A stretch of 64,000 nucleotides of DNA from Caulobacterales bacterium (GTDB taxonomy: Bacteria > Pseudomonadota > Alphaproteobacteria > Caulobacterales > Caulobacteraceae). Location: contig JAEKKJ010000020.1 of assembly GCA_019510435.1 (NCBI GenBank), positions 16,011 to 80,010 on the forward strand. The letters run 5' to 3'. A model generated the notes under the pieces. It ran no database searches. It was not told where the DNA came from and saw only the letters and a list, made by a program, of their open reading frames with translations. Both the position numbers and the translations under genes were made by a program. Positions 55,034 through 63,221 of this stretch are shown piece after piece; position 1 is the first letter of the stretch; every line of letters begins with the position of its first letter.

Positions 55034-56224
55034 TTAGTCGACGAGCGCGTCGCGGACCGTCCCGGCGATGAAGCCGCCGCCCAGCACCCGGGACGGCGCG
55101 TCCGGCGCATAGAGCACGCAGGCCTGGCCGGGTGCGACGCCCTCCTCGGCGGTGTCGAACAGCATGCCCGGCGCCCCGTCCACCAGGCCCAGCCGTCCGG
55201 CCACCGGCTCGCGGGTCGAGCGCACCCGCGCCAGAACCGGCCGGCCGGCCGCGCAGGCCGCCTCGATCGAGGCGAGATCGCCGATCCAGTTGGTTTCCTT
55301 CAGCGACAGGGCCCGGGTCAGCAGCGCCTCGCGCGGCCCCACGATCACCCGCCGCGCATCGGCGTCGATCCGCACCACGAACAGCGGGTCGCCCACCGCG
55401 ACGTTCAGCCCGCGTCGCTGGCCGATGGTGTAGCGGGTCACGCCCTCGTGGCGGCCCAGCACCCGGCCGTCCAGGTGCACGATGTCACCCGGCTCGGCGC
55501 CGTGGGGGCGCAGCCGGTCGATGACCGTGGTGTAGCGGCCCTCGGGCACGAAGCAGATGTCCTGGCTGTCCGGCTTGTCGGCCACCGCCAGCCCCAGCTC
55601 GGCCGCCGCCGCCCGCACCGCCGGCTTCGGCAGGGCGCCCAGGGGGAAGCGCAGATAGGCCAGCTGCTCCGCCGTGGTGGCGAACAGGAAGTAGGACTGG
55701 TCGCGGGCCGGATCGGCGGCGCGGTGCAGCTCCGGTCCCGCGGGCCCGACCTCGCGGCGCACATAGTGGCCCGTGGCCATGGCCTCGGCGCCCAGGTCGC
55801 GGGCCACGTCCAGGAGGTCGCGGAACTTGACCGTCTGGTTGCAGCGCACGCAGGGGATCGGCGTCTCGCCGCGCAGGTAGGCATCGGCGAAGTCCTCGAT
55901 CACCTGCTCGCGGAACCGGCTTTCGTAGTCCAGCACATAGTGCGGGATGCCGATGCCCTCGGCGGCGGTGCGCGCGTCGTGGATGTCCTGGCCGGCGCAG
56001 CAGGCGCCCTTCTTCTGGATCGCCGCGCCGTGGTCGTAGAGCTGCAGCGTCACGCCGACCACATCGTAGCCGGCCCGCGCCAGCAGCGCCGCGGTCACCG
56101 TGGAGTCGACCCCACCCGACATCGCCGCCACGATCCGCGTCCCGGCGGGCAGGCGCACAGCCTCGCGCGCGGCCTCGATCAGGCCGTCGCCGATGCGGTC
56201 GGGCATCACCAGCGGAGCGTTCAT
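55034..56224 (-). CDS. mnmA: tRNA 2-thiouridylase
   Basis: A 396-residue ATP-dependent sulfurtransferase making 2-thiouridine at the tRNA wobble position 34. The PP-loop SGGVDS is at about 36-41; the active-site Cys pair appears as [12 protein letters not shown] and DSQDICFVP. The C-terminal region has [30 protein letters not shown] and the closing [10 protein letters not shown]. Length is normal for the alphaproteobacterial form. ATG at 56224. Confidence 0.96.
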   Translation of the reverse strand: MNAPLVMPDRIGDGLIEAAREAVRLPAGTRIVAAMSGGVDSTVTAALLARAGYDVVGVTLQLYDHGAAIQKKGACCAGQDIHDARTAAEGIGIPHYVLDYESRFREQVIEDFADAYLRGETPIPCVRCNQTVKFRDLLDVARDLGAEAMATGHYVRREVGPAGPELHRAADPARDQSYFLFATTAEQLAYLRFPLGALPKPAVRAAAAELGLAVADKPDSQDICFVPEGRYTTVIDRLRPHGAEPGDIVHLDGRVLGRHEGVTRYTIGQRRGLNVAVGDPLFVVRIDADARRVIVGPREALLTRALSLKETNWIGDLASIEAACAAGRPVLARVRSTREPVAGRLGLVDGAPGMLFDTAEEGVAPGQACVLYAPDAPSRVLGGGFIAGTVRDALVD

Positions 56225-56262
56225 GGCTCGCTATCTAGCGGTTCGACCGCGGTTTTTCGAGG

Positions 56263-57300
56263 TCAGTCCGTAAAGTTCCGGATGAACTCGACATCGGACC
56301 AGGCGGGACCCGCCTGCCGCCCGAGCCCGGTGAAGGCCGCCAGGCGCGCCGCGGTGATGCCCCGCGAGGGGATGACGATCAGGCGCTGGTCGCCGGCGCC
56401 GCGGGCCATGACCATGTCGGCGGGGACCTGGCTGTAGTCCTCCGCCACCCCGGCCGCCCCCATGCGCGGGCCGTTATGCGGCAGCCACCAGGTGAGGCCG
56501 TAGGCCGGGTTGACGGCCGAGGGGACGAACACGGCCTTGAGCGTGGCGGCATCGACGATCTGTTTGCCCTTCACCTTGCCGCCGGCCCGGATGAACTCGC
56601 CGTACTTGGCCCACTCGCGAGCCGTCAGCACCGCGCCCTGCGGCAGCAACGCGTCGCCGCCAGGCAGCCGCCGCCAGTCGCCGGGAACCAGGCCGATGGG
56701 GTCGAGGACGCGGCGCTTCAGATAGGCATAGGGATCGCCCGGCTGGCCGCTGGCCACCAGCTTGCGCCGCATCACCTCGCCGAACAGCTGGTAGGGGCCC
56801 GGGCCGTAGAGGAACGCCGTCCCCGGCTCCTCCGTCAGGGGCATGGCCACCGCGCCAGCGTAGGTCGGCGGCCGGCCGACGGTGCTGGGCATGCCCGAGC
56901 TCAGCGACAGCAGCTGGCGGATCGTGACCCTGGCCTTGCGCGGATCGGCCTGCCACTCGGTGATCGTGCGGGCGACCGGCTCGTCCAGGGTGAGCAGGCC
57001 GTCCTGGACCGCGGCGGCCAGTATCGCGCCCGAGAAGCTCTTCGTGCCCGAGGCGGTCTCCATGGGATGGTCCGGCGCGCCCTCGCCGGCATAGCCCTCG
57101 CAGATCGGCTTGCCGTCCTTCAGCACCAGCACGGCGGCGCCGCGGCGGGCGGCGGAATAGGCCAGCGCCCGCTGGCAGCGTGGATCGTTCGCACCGGCCA
57201 GGGGCCTGGCGGGCGCAGGGCCTGCAGCCGGCGCATCCAACGCCAGGGCCGGCGTGGCCATGAGAGCCGCCGCGATGGCGGCCAGCATGAGACGGCGCAT
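56263..57300 (-). CDS. Exported beta-lactamase-fold serine hydrolase
   Basis: A 345-residue exported protein of the beta-lactamase (class C/PBP-like) family. The signal peptide is MRRLMLAAIAAALMATPALA. The SxxK motif is SGTK in ETASGTKSFSGAIL, and the Tyr of a YxN/YGPGP motif follows (FLYGPGPYQLFGEV). TIRQLLSLSSGMPSTVG is typical of these esterases. The start at 57300 has GGAGGA about nine bases upstream; an earlier frame to 57342 is less likely. It may be an esterase or peptidase; true beta-lactamase activity is not implied. Confidence 0.9.
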   Translation of the reverse strand: MRRLMLAAIAAALMATPALALDAPAAGPAPARPLAGANDPRCQRALAYSAARRGAAVLVLKDGKPICEGYAGEGAPDHPMETASGTKSFSGAILAAAVQDGLLTLDEPVARTITEWQADPRKARVTIRQLLSLSSGMPSTVGRPPTYAGAVAMPLTEEPGTAFLYGPGPYQLFGEVMRRKLVASGQPGDPYAYLKRRVLDPIGLVPGDWRRLPGGDALLPQGAVLTAREWAKYGEFIRAGGKVKGKQIVDAATLKAVFVPSAVNPAYGLTWWLPHNGPRMGAAGVAEDYSQVPADMVMARGAGDQRLIVIPSRGITAARLAAFTGLGRQAGPAWSDVEFIRNFTD

Positions 57301-57363
57301 TCTCAAATCTCCTCCCCGACCGGAAACCTTCAGGGCTTCCACGCGCCAGGCAAGGGATTCCGC

Positions 57364-58296
57364 CTACTTGAGCAGGTTGATCAGGGACGAGGACTGCAGG
57401 CCCTGGAACACATAGGCCGCCGCCTGGACCGACAGCTGCGCCTGCTGCAGCGCCGCCGCGGCCGCGCCCATGTCGGCGTCGGTGATGTCGCCGATCATGC
57501 CGGTAAGCGAGTCGGTGCGGCCCCCGAGGTCGGCGCTGATGGTGTCCACGCGCTTGGCGTTGTTGCCGTTGTGGGCGGTGATGTCGGTGACGTCCGAGCG
57601 GATCTGGTCCCACGACGCCAGCTGGCCTTCGAGGAAGGTCTTCTGCGCTGCGGTCATCTGGCCCTGGAAGGGCCCGCTGCCGCCCTGGTTGAACTGCTCG
57701 AAGGTCTGCAGCTGGGTCAGGAAGGCTGTCCCGATGTCGCTCGCCAGGACGCCGGTGGTGACGCTGGTGGATTCGTCGACCTTGGCCTGGGCCTTGAAGT
57801 TGTCGTTCTTGAAGAAGTTGGCGATTACCGCCGGCGGCGTGGTCAGGTCCGACAGCTGCGTGGCGGTCACCGGACGGGTGTCCACCTGGCCGCCGGCGAA
57901 GACATACTGGCCGTTGTAGCGGGCGTTCATGTTCTCGACGGCGTCGCCCATCTGCTGCTGGATGTCCTCCACCAGGGTGTCGACGCGGCCTGACGCCAGG
58001 GCCTCGGACATGATCTCGCGGATGTTGGCGGCCGCGCTGGCGACGCCGGTCAGGGCGGTGTCCTGGGTCGAGAGCTTGTCGGCGACCTGCTTGTTCTGGT
58101 CCTGGAAGGTGACCAGCCGGGTCTGCAGCGAGCGCATCCCGGTCAGGAGCTCCGCCGACTGGGCGAAGTCCTTCAGATCCGAGCCGTTCTTGCCGGTGGA
58201 GACCTTGTTGCCGGCGTCCTGCTGCCGCTGCTGGGCGGCCAGCAGGTTGGAGAGGACGGTGGCGTAGTTGCCGGGGGTGGTGACGCGGGTGACCAT
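57364..58296 (-). CDS. flgL: Flagellar hook-associated protein 3 (FlgL)
   Basis: A 310-residue flagellin-like junction protein that links the hook-cap proteins to the filament. The N-terminus (VTRVTTPGNYATVLSNLLAAQQRQQDAGNKVSTGKNGSDLKD) and C-terminus (ADMGAAAAALQQAQLSVQAAAYVFQGLQSSSLINLLK) form the paired coiled coils typical of FlgL/flagellin. YNGQYVFAGGQVDTRPV is the middle FlgL feature. It follows flgK after ten bases, so the pair is co-transcribed from the flgK promoter. Confidence 0.95.
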   Translation of the reverse strand: MVTRVTTPGNYATVLSNLLAAQQRQQDAGNKVSTGKNGSDLKDFAQSAELLTGMRSLQTRLVTFQDQNKQVADKLSTQDTALTGVASAAANIREIMSEALASGRVDTLVEDIQQQMGDAVENMNARYNGQYVFAGGQVDTRPVTATQLSDLTTPPAVIANFFKNDNFKAQAKVDESTSVTTGVLASDIGTAFLTQLQTFEQFNQGGSGPFQGQMTAAQKTFLEGQLASWDQIRSDVTDITAHNGNNAKRVDTISADLGGRTDSLTGMIGDITDADMGAAAAALQQAQLSVQAAAYVFQGLQSSSLINLLK

Positions 58297-58306
58297 GGGT
58301 TTGGCC

Positions 58307-60409
58307 TCAGACGATGTTCAGCAGGGTGTCGAACAGTTCCTTCGTCGCCTGGATCATGCGAGCCGAGGCGCCGAAGGCCTGTTGATAGGTGGTGAGGTTG
58401 ACCAGTTCCTCATCGAGGTTGACGCCCTCGACGGACTGGCGGCGATTGGTGGCTTCGGAGGCGACGGCCTCGGCGCTGGTCTTCCTGGTCTCGGCGGCGG
58501 CGGCCGCGCGGCCGACCCCGCCCCCGAATTCCGAGGCGTAGCGCGCCACGGTCATGGTGACCTGGCCCAGGGTGCCGGCCGCCTGGAACAGCACCGGGAC
58601 GTCGCCGGAGGTGGAGACGCCGAGCGCGCCCTGGCCGTCGCCCGGGCGGATCGCGACCGTGCCGATCGCCGCCGTGACGTCCAGCTTGCCCATGGACATC
58701 TTGGTGGGGTCGCCCTGCAGGATCGGGTTCACCTGGAAGCGGCTGGCGCGCGCCTCGCGCTCCTTGGTGCCCAGGCCGAACAGCTGGCTGATCGAGGGGC
58801 CGCCGGCGCCGCGCTGGGTGTTGTCGGCCACCACCGAGACCTGGGCGTTGGTGGGCGGCGCGCCCGCAAAGCTCAGCACCCCGTTGGCGTCCAGGCTGAA
58901 CGCGCCGTAGAGGCCCGCGCCCGAGGCGCTGTTGTTGAGCGAATTCAAGAGGTCGCTCATGGCCGGCAAGGCCGGCACCGTCACCGCCACGTCCTGGATC
59001 GGCCGCCCGTCCGCCGTCGACAGCCGCAGGGTGATCTGGGCGCCGGGCGTGAAGCCGTGCGGGTCGGTCGCCTTGAGGCCCGTGGTGTAGTTGGTGAAGC
59101 CGGTGGTGGTGACGAGGTCGTTCAGGCCGAAGAAGTGCGAAAAGCCCTGGCCGGTCTTGCTGGACGTGCCTTCGTCGATGGCCAGGCCATTGCCGCCGGT
59201 GGCGTTGAGCGTCAGCTGGCCGTTGGCGAAGCTGGCCGAGCCATTGGCGCCCAGGGCGGTGTTGAGGTTCGTGAGGAAGTTGGCGGGCGTGAAGGCCGTC
59301 CCGGCGGCGCCGTTCACCGACATGGTCCCCGCGGTGAAGTCGATGGCCACCGTCTGCTGCATCACGCCGGCGGCGTTGACGATGGCGATGGTCGAGGTCC
59401 CGCTGAAGCCGCCGATGGCGGTCGGCAGATCCAGGCCCGTGTTGCGGCCGGTCATGGTCGCCGGCGCCGGATAGGCGGCCGAGGCGTTGCTGGCGGCGTT
59501 GAGCTGGCCCACGGCGCCGTTCACGAACTCGCCCAGCTGGTCGTAGAGCTTCGGCAGCTCCACGTCGCGCAGGTCCATGAGCCCGCGCAGCTCGCCGGAG
59601 GTGACCTGGATCGCCTCGGCGTTGGCGCTGCCGGCCGGCTGGGCGGTGATGTAGCCGGGCGTCGTAGCGCTGGAGTTGTAGGTGAGCTTGGCCGCGCCCT
59701 CGCCCGCCAGCAGCACACCCTCGGTCGAGCGCACCTCCACGCCGCCGTTCGCGCGCGGGTTCACGCGCACGTTCATGATGCCGGAGAGCTTATCCAGCAG
59801 CTGGCTCTGGATGTTCTCCGAACCGGAGGCGTCGGCATTGACCAGCTTGGCCCGGCCGATGTCGGTGTTCAGCTGGCTGATCTGTTCCAAGAGGCCGTTG
59901 GCCGTGTCGACGTCGGCGCTGACCTTGGTCTCGACGGTGTCGCCCAGCGAGACGATCTGGCTGTTGATCCGGTCCGCCTCGTTGAGGAAGTCCTGGGTGG
60001 TCGACAGGGCCTGGCCGCGCAGCAGGGTCGAGGACGGGTCGTTGGCGGAGGCCTGGAAGGCGCTGTAGATCGAGTCGAGGCGGTTGAAGAAGAAGCCGTC
60101 GCCCGAGGGGTCGCCGAACAGGCTCTGGGCATTGTCCAGGTACTGGGAGACCGCCGACCAGCGGCTGGACTCCGAGGCGGCGGTCAGCGAGGCGCCCTGC
60201 AGGTACTGATCGGTGATGCGTTTGACGCCATCGATCTTCACGCCCATGCCGACGCCGTCGACGATCAGCTGCTGCTGGTCGACCTGCTTGCGCACGTAAC
60301 CGGGCGTGTTGACGTTGGAGATATTGTCCGACGTCGCGCGCAACGCGGCCTGCGCGGCTTGCAGGCCGGAGTTGGCGGTCTGGAGGACGGCGCTAAGCGA
60401 TCCGCTCAT
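58307..60409 (-). CDS. flgK: Flagellar hook-associated protein 1 (FlgK)
   Basis: A 700-residue hook-filament junction protein. The N-terminal segment LQTANSGLQAAQAALRATSDNISNVNTPGYVRKQVDQQ carries the flagellar rod/hook motif. The middle contains GLLEQISQLNTDIGRAK and ASGSENIQSQLLDKLSGIMNVRV. The C-terminal segment SVEGVNLDEELVNLTTYQQAFGASARMIQATKELFDTLLNIV is the conserved end that packs into the hook. ATG at 60409. It should be transcribed from a sigma-54 promoter near 60570, divergent from the FliK-like gene. Confidence 0.96.
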   Translation of the reverse strand: MSGSLSAVLQTANSGLQAAQAALRATSDNISNVNTPGYVRKQVDQQQLIVDGVGMGVKIDGVKRITDQYLQGASLTAASESSRWSAVSQYLDNAQSLFGDPSGDGFFFNRLDSIYSAFQASANDPSSTLLRGQALSTTQDFLNEADRINSQIVSLGDTVETKVSADVDTANGLLEQISQLNTDIGRAKLVNADASGSENIQSQLLDKLSGIMNVRVNPRANGGVEVRSTEGVLLAGEGAAKLTYNSSATTPGYITAQPAGSANAEAIQVTSGELRGLMDLRDVELPKLYDQLGEFVNGAVGQLNAASNASAAYPAPATMTGRNTGLDLPTAIGGFSGTSTIAIVNAAGVMQQTVAIDFTAGTMSVNGAAGTAFTPANFLTNLNTALGANGSASFANGQLTLNATGGNGLAIDEGTSSKTGQGFSHFFGLNDLVTTTGFTNYTTGLKATDPHGFTPGAQITLRLSTADGRPIQDVAVTVPALPAMSDLLNSLNNSASGAGLYGAFSLDANGVLSFAGAPPTNAQVSVVADNTQRGAGGPSISQLFGLGTKEREARASRFQVNPILQGDPTKMSMGKLDVTAAIGTVAIRPGDGQGALGVSTSGDVPVLFQAAGTLGQVTMTVARYASEFGGGVGRAAAAAETRKTSAEAVASEATNRRQSVEGVNLDEELVNLTTYQQAFGASARMIQATKELFDTLLNIV

Positions 60410-60447
60410 CGGTTAAGCCTCTGCCCGGCAAAGGCTGACGCATGACC

Positions 60448-60464
60448 CGGCGGATTCTGCCGGG
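60448..60464 (-). promoter_or_regulatory. Candidate FlbD-binding motif, flgK side
   Basis: On the minus strand, CCCGGCAGAATCCGCCG. It shares C-x-CGGCA...TCCGCCG with the plus-strand motif at 60638-60654. These look like Caulobacter ftr sites bound by FlbD. It lies between the flgK sigma-54 promoter and the flgK start. Confidence 0.55.
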
Positions 60465-60555
60465 ACAAAGGTGAACGCACACGCGTCAGGCCGGAAATTA
60501 TTCAATAGTTTCAGCATTTCCCTTCTCGGGCGCCGATGGGTTCGGATATCAGAGC

Positions 60556-60570
60556 GCAAGAGCGGCGCCA
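60556..60570 (-). promoter_or_regulatory. Sigma-54 promoter of flgK
   Basis: On the minus strand TGGCGCCGCTCTTGC: the GG and GC dinucleotides are separated by exactly ten bases, as required for -24/-12 elements (consensus TGGCAC-N5-TTGC). Transcription would start near 60544, leaving a leader of about 135 bases before the flgK ATG at 60409. Confidence 0.7.
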
Positions 60571-60637
60571 GTTTGCCAATCCGGCCTGGCCCGGGCGGAA
60601 CTGGCCGGCAGGGAACGACCCATCGGCGCGGCTTTGG

Positions 60638-60654
60638 CTCGGCAATTTCCGCCG
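60638..60654 (+). promoter_or_regulatory. Candidate FlbD-binding motif between divergent promoters
   Basis: CTCGGCAATTTCCGCCG matches the minus-strand motif at 60448-60464 at twelve of seventeen positions or more. It lies about 70-85 bases from both divergent sigma-54 promoters, the right place for a shared activator site. Confidence 0.55.
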
Positions 60655-60720
60655 CAGAGGCTCTGGCAGCCACCCCCAGCCTCACCCTCATAATTCAGTA
60701 AAATCAACACGTTGTCAGAC

Positions 60721-60736
60721 TGGCGCAAAGGTTGCT
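60721..60736 (+). promoter_or_regulatory. Sigma-54 promoter of the hook operon
   Basis: TGGCGCAAAGGTTGCT has -24 GG (60722-60723) and -12 GC (60734-60735) separated by ten bases, with good TGGC and TTGC blocks. A start of transcription near 60747 would make the ATG at 60751 nearly leaderless; the next in-frame ATG at 60802 is a better translation start for the FliK-like gene. Confidence 0.8.
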
Positions 60737-60801
60737 CCAGGACCCGACGAATGAGCCCGGCGCAGGAAGCGCTACTCCCTCAAGTCGAAGCTTCCCACCA
60801 G

Positions 60802-62427
60802 ATGACTGCGTCCGCGCTCAACATCGCCGCGATCGCCAATCCGGCCGCCGCCAACACTGCGGCAGCGGGCGTCGGCGCGCATCCGGGCGCTGGCCAGGGT
60901 CCGCTTGCGGGTTTCGAGGCCCTGGTCGCGGCGCTGTTCCCACAGGCCGACGGCGCGGCCGGCGCGCTCGTGGCGGGCGGCAAGGCCGGATCGGTGGCCG
61001 GGAGCGCCTTGACCGCCGCGGGAGCCAAGGGCGCCAAGACCGACGCCGCCAAGGCGGCCGACGCCGATGCGGCCTCCGACAAGGACGCGACGACAAGCGA
61101 CACGGCCGCGGGAGCCGATGCGGCGACCGCGTTGGCCGCCAGCCTCGCCGCCGCCGGCGCACCCCAGGCCGCCGCCCTTCCGGTCGCAGCCAGCGCGGGT
61201 GAGGTCGCCACCGACGCGGCCGCCACCGCCCCGTCCCCGGCCCAGACCCCGATCCTGTTCGCGCCGGCTGTTCAGCCGGACGCCAAGTCCACCGCCCCCG
61301 CGATGGCGAGCGCTGCGCCCGCCGCCGCCGCCCTCACCGCAGAGCCCGCCGCAGCGCCCACCCCGCCTGCGGCCAGCGACGACACGGCCCCCGAGAGCGA
61401 CCCGCTGGCGCTGTTTGCGAAGCCCGCGCCGGCCGCTGCCGCGACGGCGACGCCCACAGCTCCAGGCGCAGGCCCGGCCGCAGCCGCCGCGGCCGCGGCC
61501 GCCAGCGCGCCCACCGCATCCCAGACCGTCGCCGCCAACGCCCAGGTCGCCGCCGCCCCGACCGCCGACACCGTGCCAGCCGCAGCGCCGCCTGCGGCCG
61601 GCCCGACCCTCGACCCGGCGCCCGCCGCGGACCTCGCCGCCAGCATCGTGACCCGGCCGCAAGGCCCCGCCGCCGCGGCTCCGGCCACGCCCGGCAAGCC
61701 GGCCAAGGCCGCCCGCGGCGCCGCCGAGGCTGCGGACGCTCCGCGAGCCGGCGCGGCCGCGACGGCCAGCGCCGCCGCCAAGGGCCCACACCTCGCCTCT
61801 GCGGCCGACTCCGACGCCAAGCCGGCAGCCGGGCCCGAGGTGGAAGCTTCTCCCGACCATGCAGCGGCCAAGTCCGAGGCGCCGAACTCCGAATCCGCGC
61901 AGCCGGCCGAGACCCACGCCGCGGCCGCCGCCACGCCGCCGCCGTCGCATACGGCCCAGGCGGTGCGCGGCTCGCCGGAAACCGTGGCCAGCCTCTCGGC
62001 CCAGATGGTCAAGAAGCTGGAGGCCAAGTCCACCCGCTTCGACGTCCAGCTGGATCCGATCGGCCTCGGCAAGGTGGACGTGCGCCTGGAGATCGGCGCC
62101 GACGGCCGCATGAGCGCGGCGATGAGCTTCGACAACCCGCAGGCCGCCGCCGACGTGAAGGCCAGGGCCGCCGAGCTGCAGCGCAGCCTCGAGCGCGCCG
62201 GCTTCGACCTGTCCGGCGGCATGTCCTTCGACGTCACCAGCGGTGACGCCCAGCAGGGTCAGCGTCAGGCCTGGCAGGACCCGAACGACACCGGCGGCCG
62301 CGCCTTCCGCGGCCAGGCCTTCCAGTCGGCGCTCGACACCGCCGGCGATGCGCAGGCGTCCGCCGTCCAGGGCGCGCTGCGCCTCGGGCGGGCCGGCGCC
62401 GGCCCCGGCCTCGATCTGAGGATCTGA
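60802..62427 (+). CDS. FliK-like flagellar hook-length control protein
   Basis: A 541-residue Ala/Pro-rich protein. Residues about 1-390 are low-complexity (AAAAT-AAPAA runs), the flexible ruler region. The C-terminal Flg_hook domain (about 400-510) has VASLSAQMVKKLEAKSTRFDVQLDPIGLGKVDVRLEIGADGRMSAAMSFDNPQAAADVKARAAELQRSLERAGFDL, typical of FliK. It sets hook length and triggers the switch to filament export. Start at ATG 60802 rather than 60751 because of the sigma-54 promoter position. First gene of fliK-flgD-flgE. Confidence 0.88.
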   Translation: MTASALNIAAIANPAAANTAAAGVGAHPGAGQGPLAGFEALVAALFPQADGAAGALVAGGKAGSVAGSALTAAGAKGAKTDAAKAADADAASDKDATTSDTAAGADAATALAASLAAAGAPQAAALPVAASAGEVATDAAATAPSPAQTPILFAPAVQPDAKSTAPAMASAAPAAAALTAEPAAAPTPPAASDDTAPESDPLALFAKPAPAAAATATPTAPGAGPAAAAAAAAASAPTASQTVAANAQVAAAPTADTVPAAAPPAAGPTLDPAPAADLAASIVTRPQGPAAAAPATPGKPAKAARGAAEAADAPRAGAAATASAAAKGPHLASAADSDAKPAAGPEVEASPDHAAAKSEAPNSESAQPAETHAAAAATPPPSHTAQAVRGSPETVASLSAQMVKKLEAKSTRFDVQLDPIGLGKVDVRLEIGADGRMSAAMSFDNPQAAADVKARAAELQRSLERAGFDLSGGMSFDVTSGDAQQGQRQAWQDPNDTGGRAFRGQAFQSALDTAGDAQASAVQGALRLGRAGAGPGLDLRI

Positions 62428-62429
62428 CC

Positions 62430-63155
62430 ATGACCGCTGTAACCGCCCCGACGAACCCCGCCGCAACCGGCACCGACGCCTCGGCGCTCGGCCGCGCGCG
62501 CCTGGCGCAGAACTTCGACACCTTCCTGTCGCTGCTGACGACCCAGCTGAAGAACCAGGATCCGCTGTCGCCCCTCGATTCCAACCAGTTCACCCAGCAG
62601 ATCGTGCAGATGACCGGGGTCGAGCAGCAGCTCGCCACCAACGACCTGCTGAAGCAGCTGGTCACCAACACCGGGACGGGCGTGGCCACCGCGGTCGGCC
62701 TGATCGGCAAGCAGGTCCGCGCGACCGCCGACAACGCCATGCTGAAGGACGGCAAGGCGACCTGGACCTACAACCTCGACCGCGACGCCACCGACGTGAA
62801 GCTGGAGATCTCGGACTCCAAGGGCAACGTCCTGCGCTCCATCGCCCCCACCGAAAACAAGGCCGGCGATCACGTCTTCAACTGGGACGGCAAGAGCGCC
62901 AGCGGCACCACCCTGCCCGGCGGCGAATACACCCTGAAGGTCACCGCCAAGGACGGCCTGGGCAACGCCGTCACCAGCAAGATCTTCGCCGACGGCGTCG
63001 TCACCGGCGTCGAGCAGGCCAACGGCTCCACCCGCCTCACCGTCAACGGCGCGCAGGTCCCCTGGGATCAGCTCGTCACTATTCGCCAGCCGGATCCGGC
63101 GCCGACCGCCGCGAACGGCACGTCCAATCCGACCACCCCCAACAGCAACACCTAA
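62430..63155 (+). CDS. flgD: Flagellar hook assembly scaffold FlgD
   Basis: A 241-residue hook-capping protein. The N-terminal part has the family pattern FDTFLSLLTTQLKNQDPLSPLDSNQFTQQIVQMTGVEQQLATNDLLKQL, then an FlgD Ig-like/Tudor region with KLEISDSKGNVLRSI and GDHVFNWDGKSASGTTLPGGEYTLKVTA. Starts two bases after the FliK-like stop. Required to polymerise FlgE into the hook. Confidence 0.96.
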   Translation: MTAVTAPTNPAATGTDASALGRARLAQNFDTFLSLLTTQLKNQDPLSPLDSNQFTQQIVQMTGVEQQLATNDLLKQLVTNTGTGVATAVGLIGKQVRATADNAMLKDGKATWTYNLDRDATDVKLEISDSKGNVLRSIAPTENKAGDHVFNWDGKSASGTTLPGGEYTLKVTAKDGLGNAVTSKIFADGVVTGVEQANGSTRLTVNGAQVPWDQLVTIRQPDPAPTAANGTSNPTTPNSNT

Positions 63156-63221
63156 GCGGCCCCACCCGCCGGACGTCTGCAGGATGCGGACCCCGCCCAA
63201 GGAAAAGAACGGACCCAAGTC

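Noticed and set aside
58268..60445. 725-residue frame on the plus strand opposite flgK
   Set aside because: Antisense of a clear flagellar gene with low-complexity sequence typical of frame shadowing.
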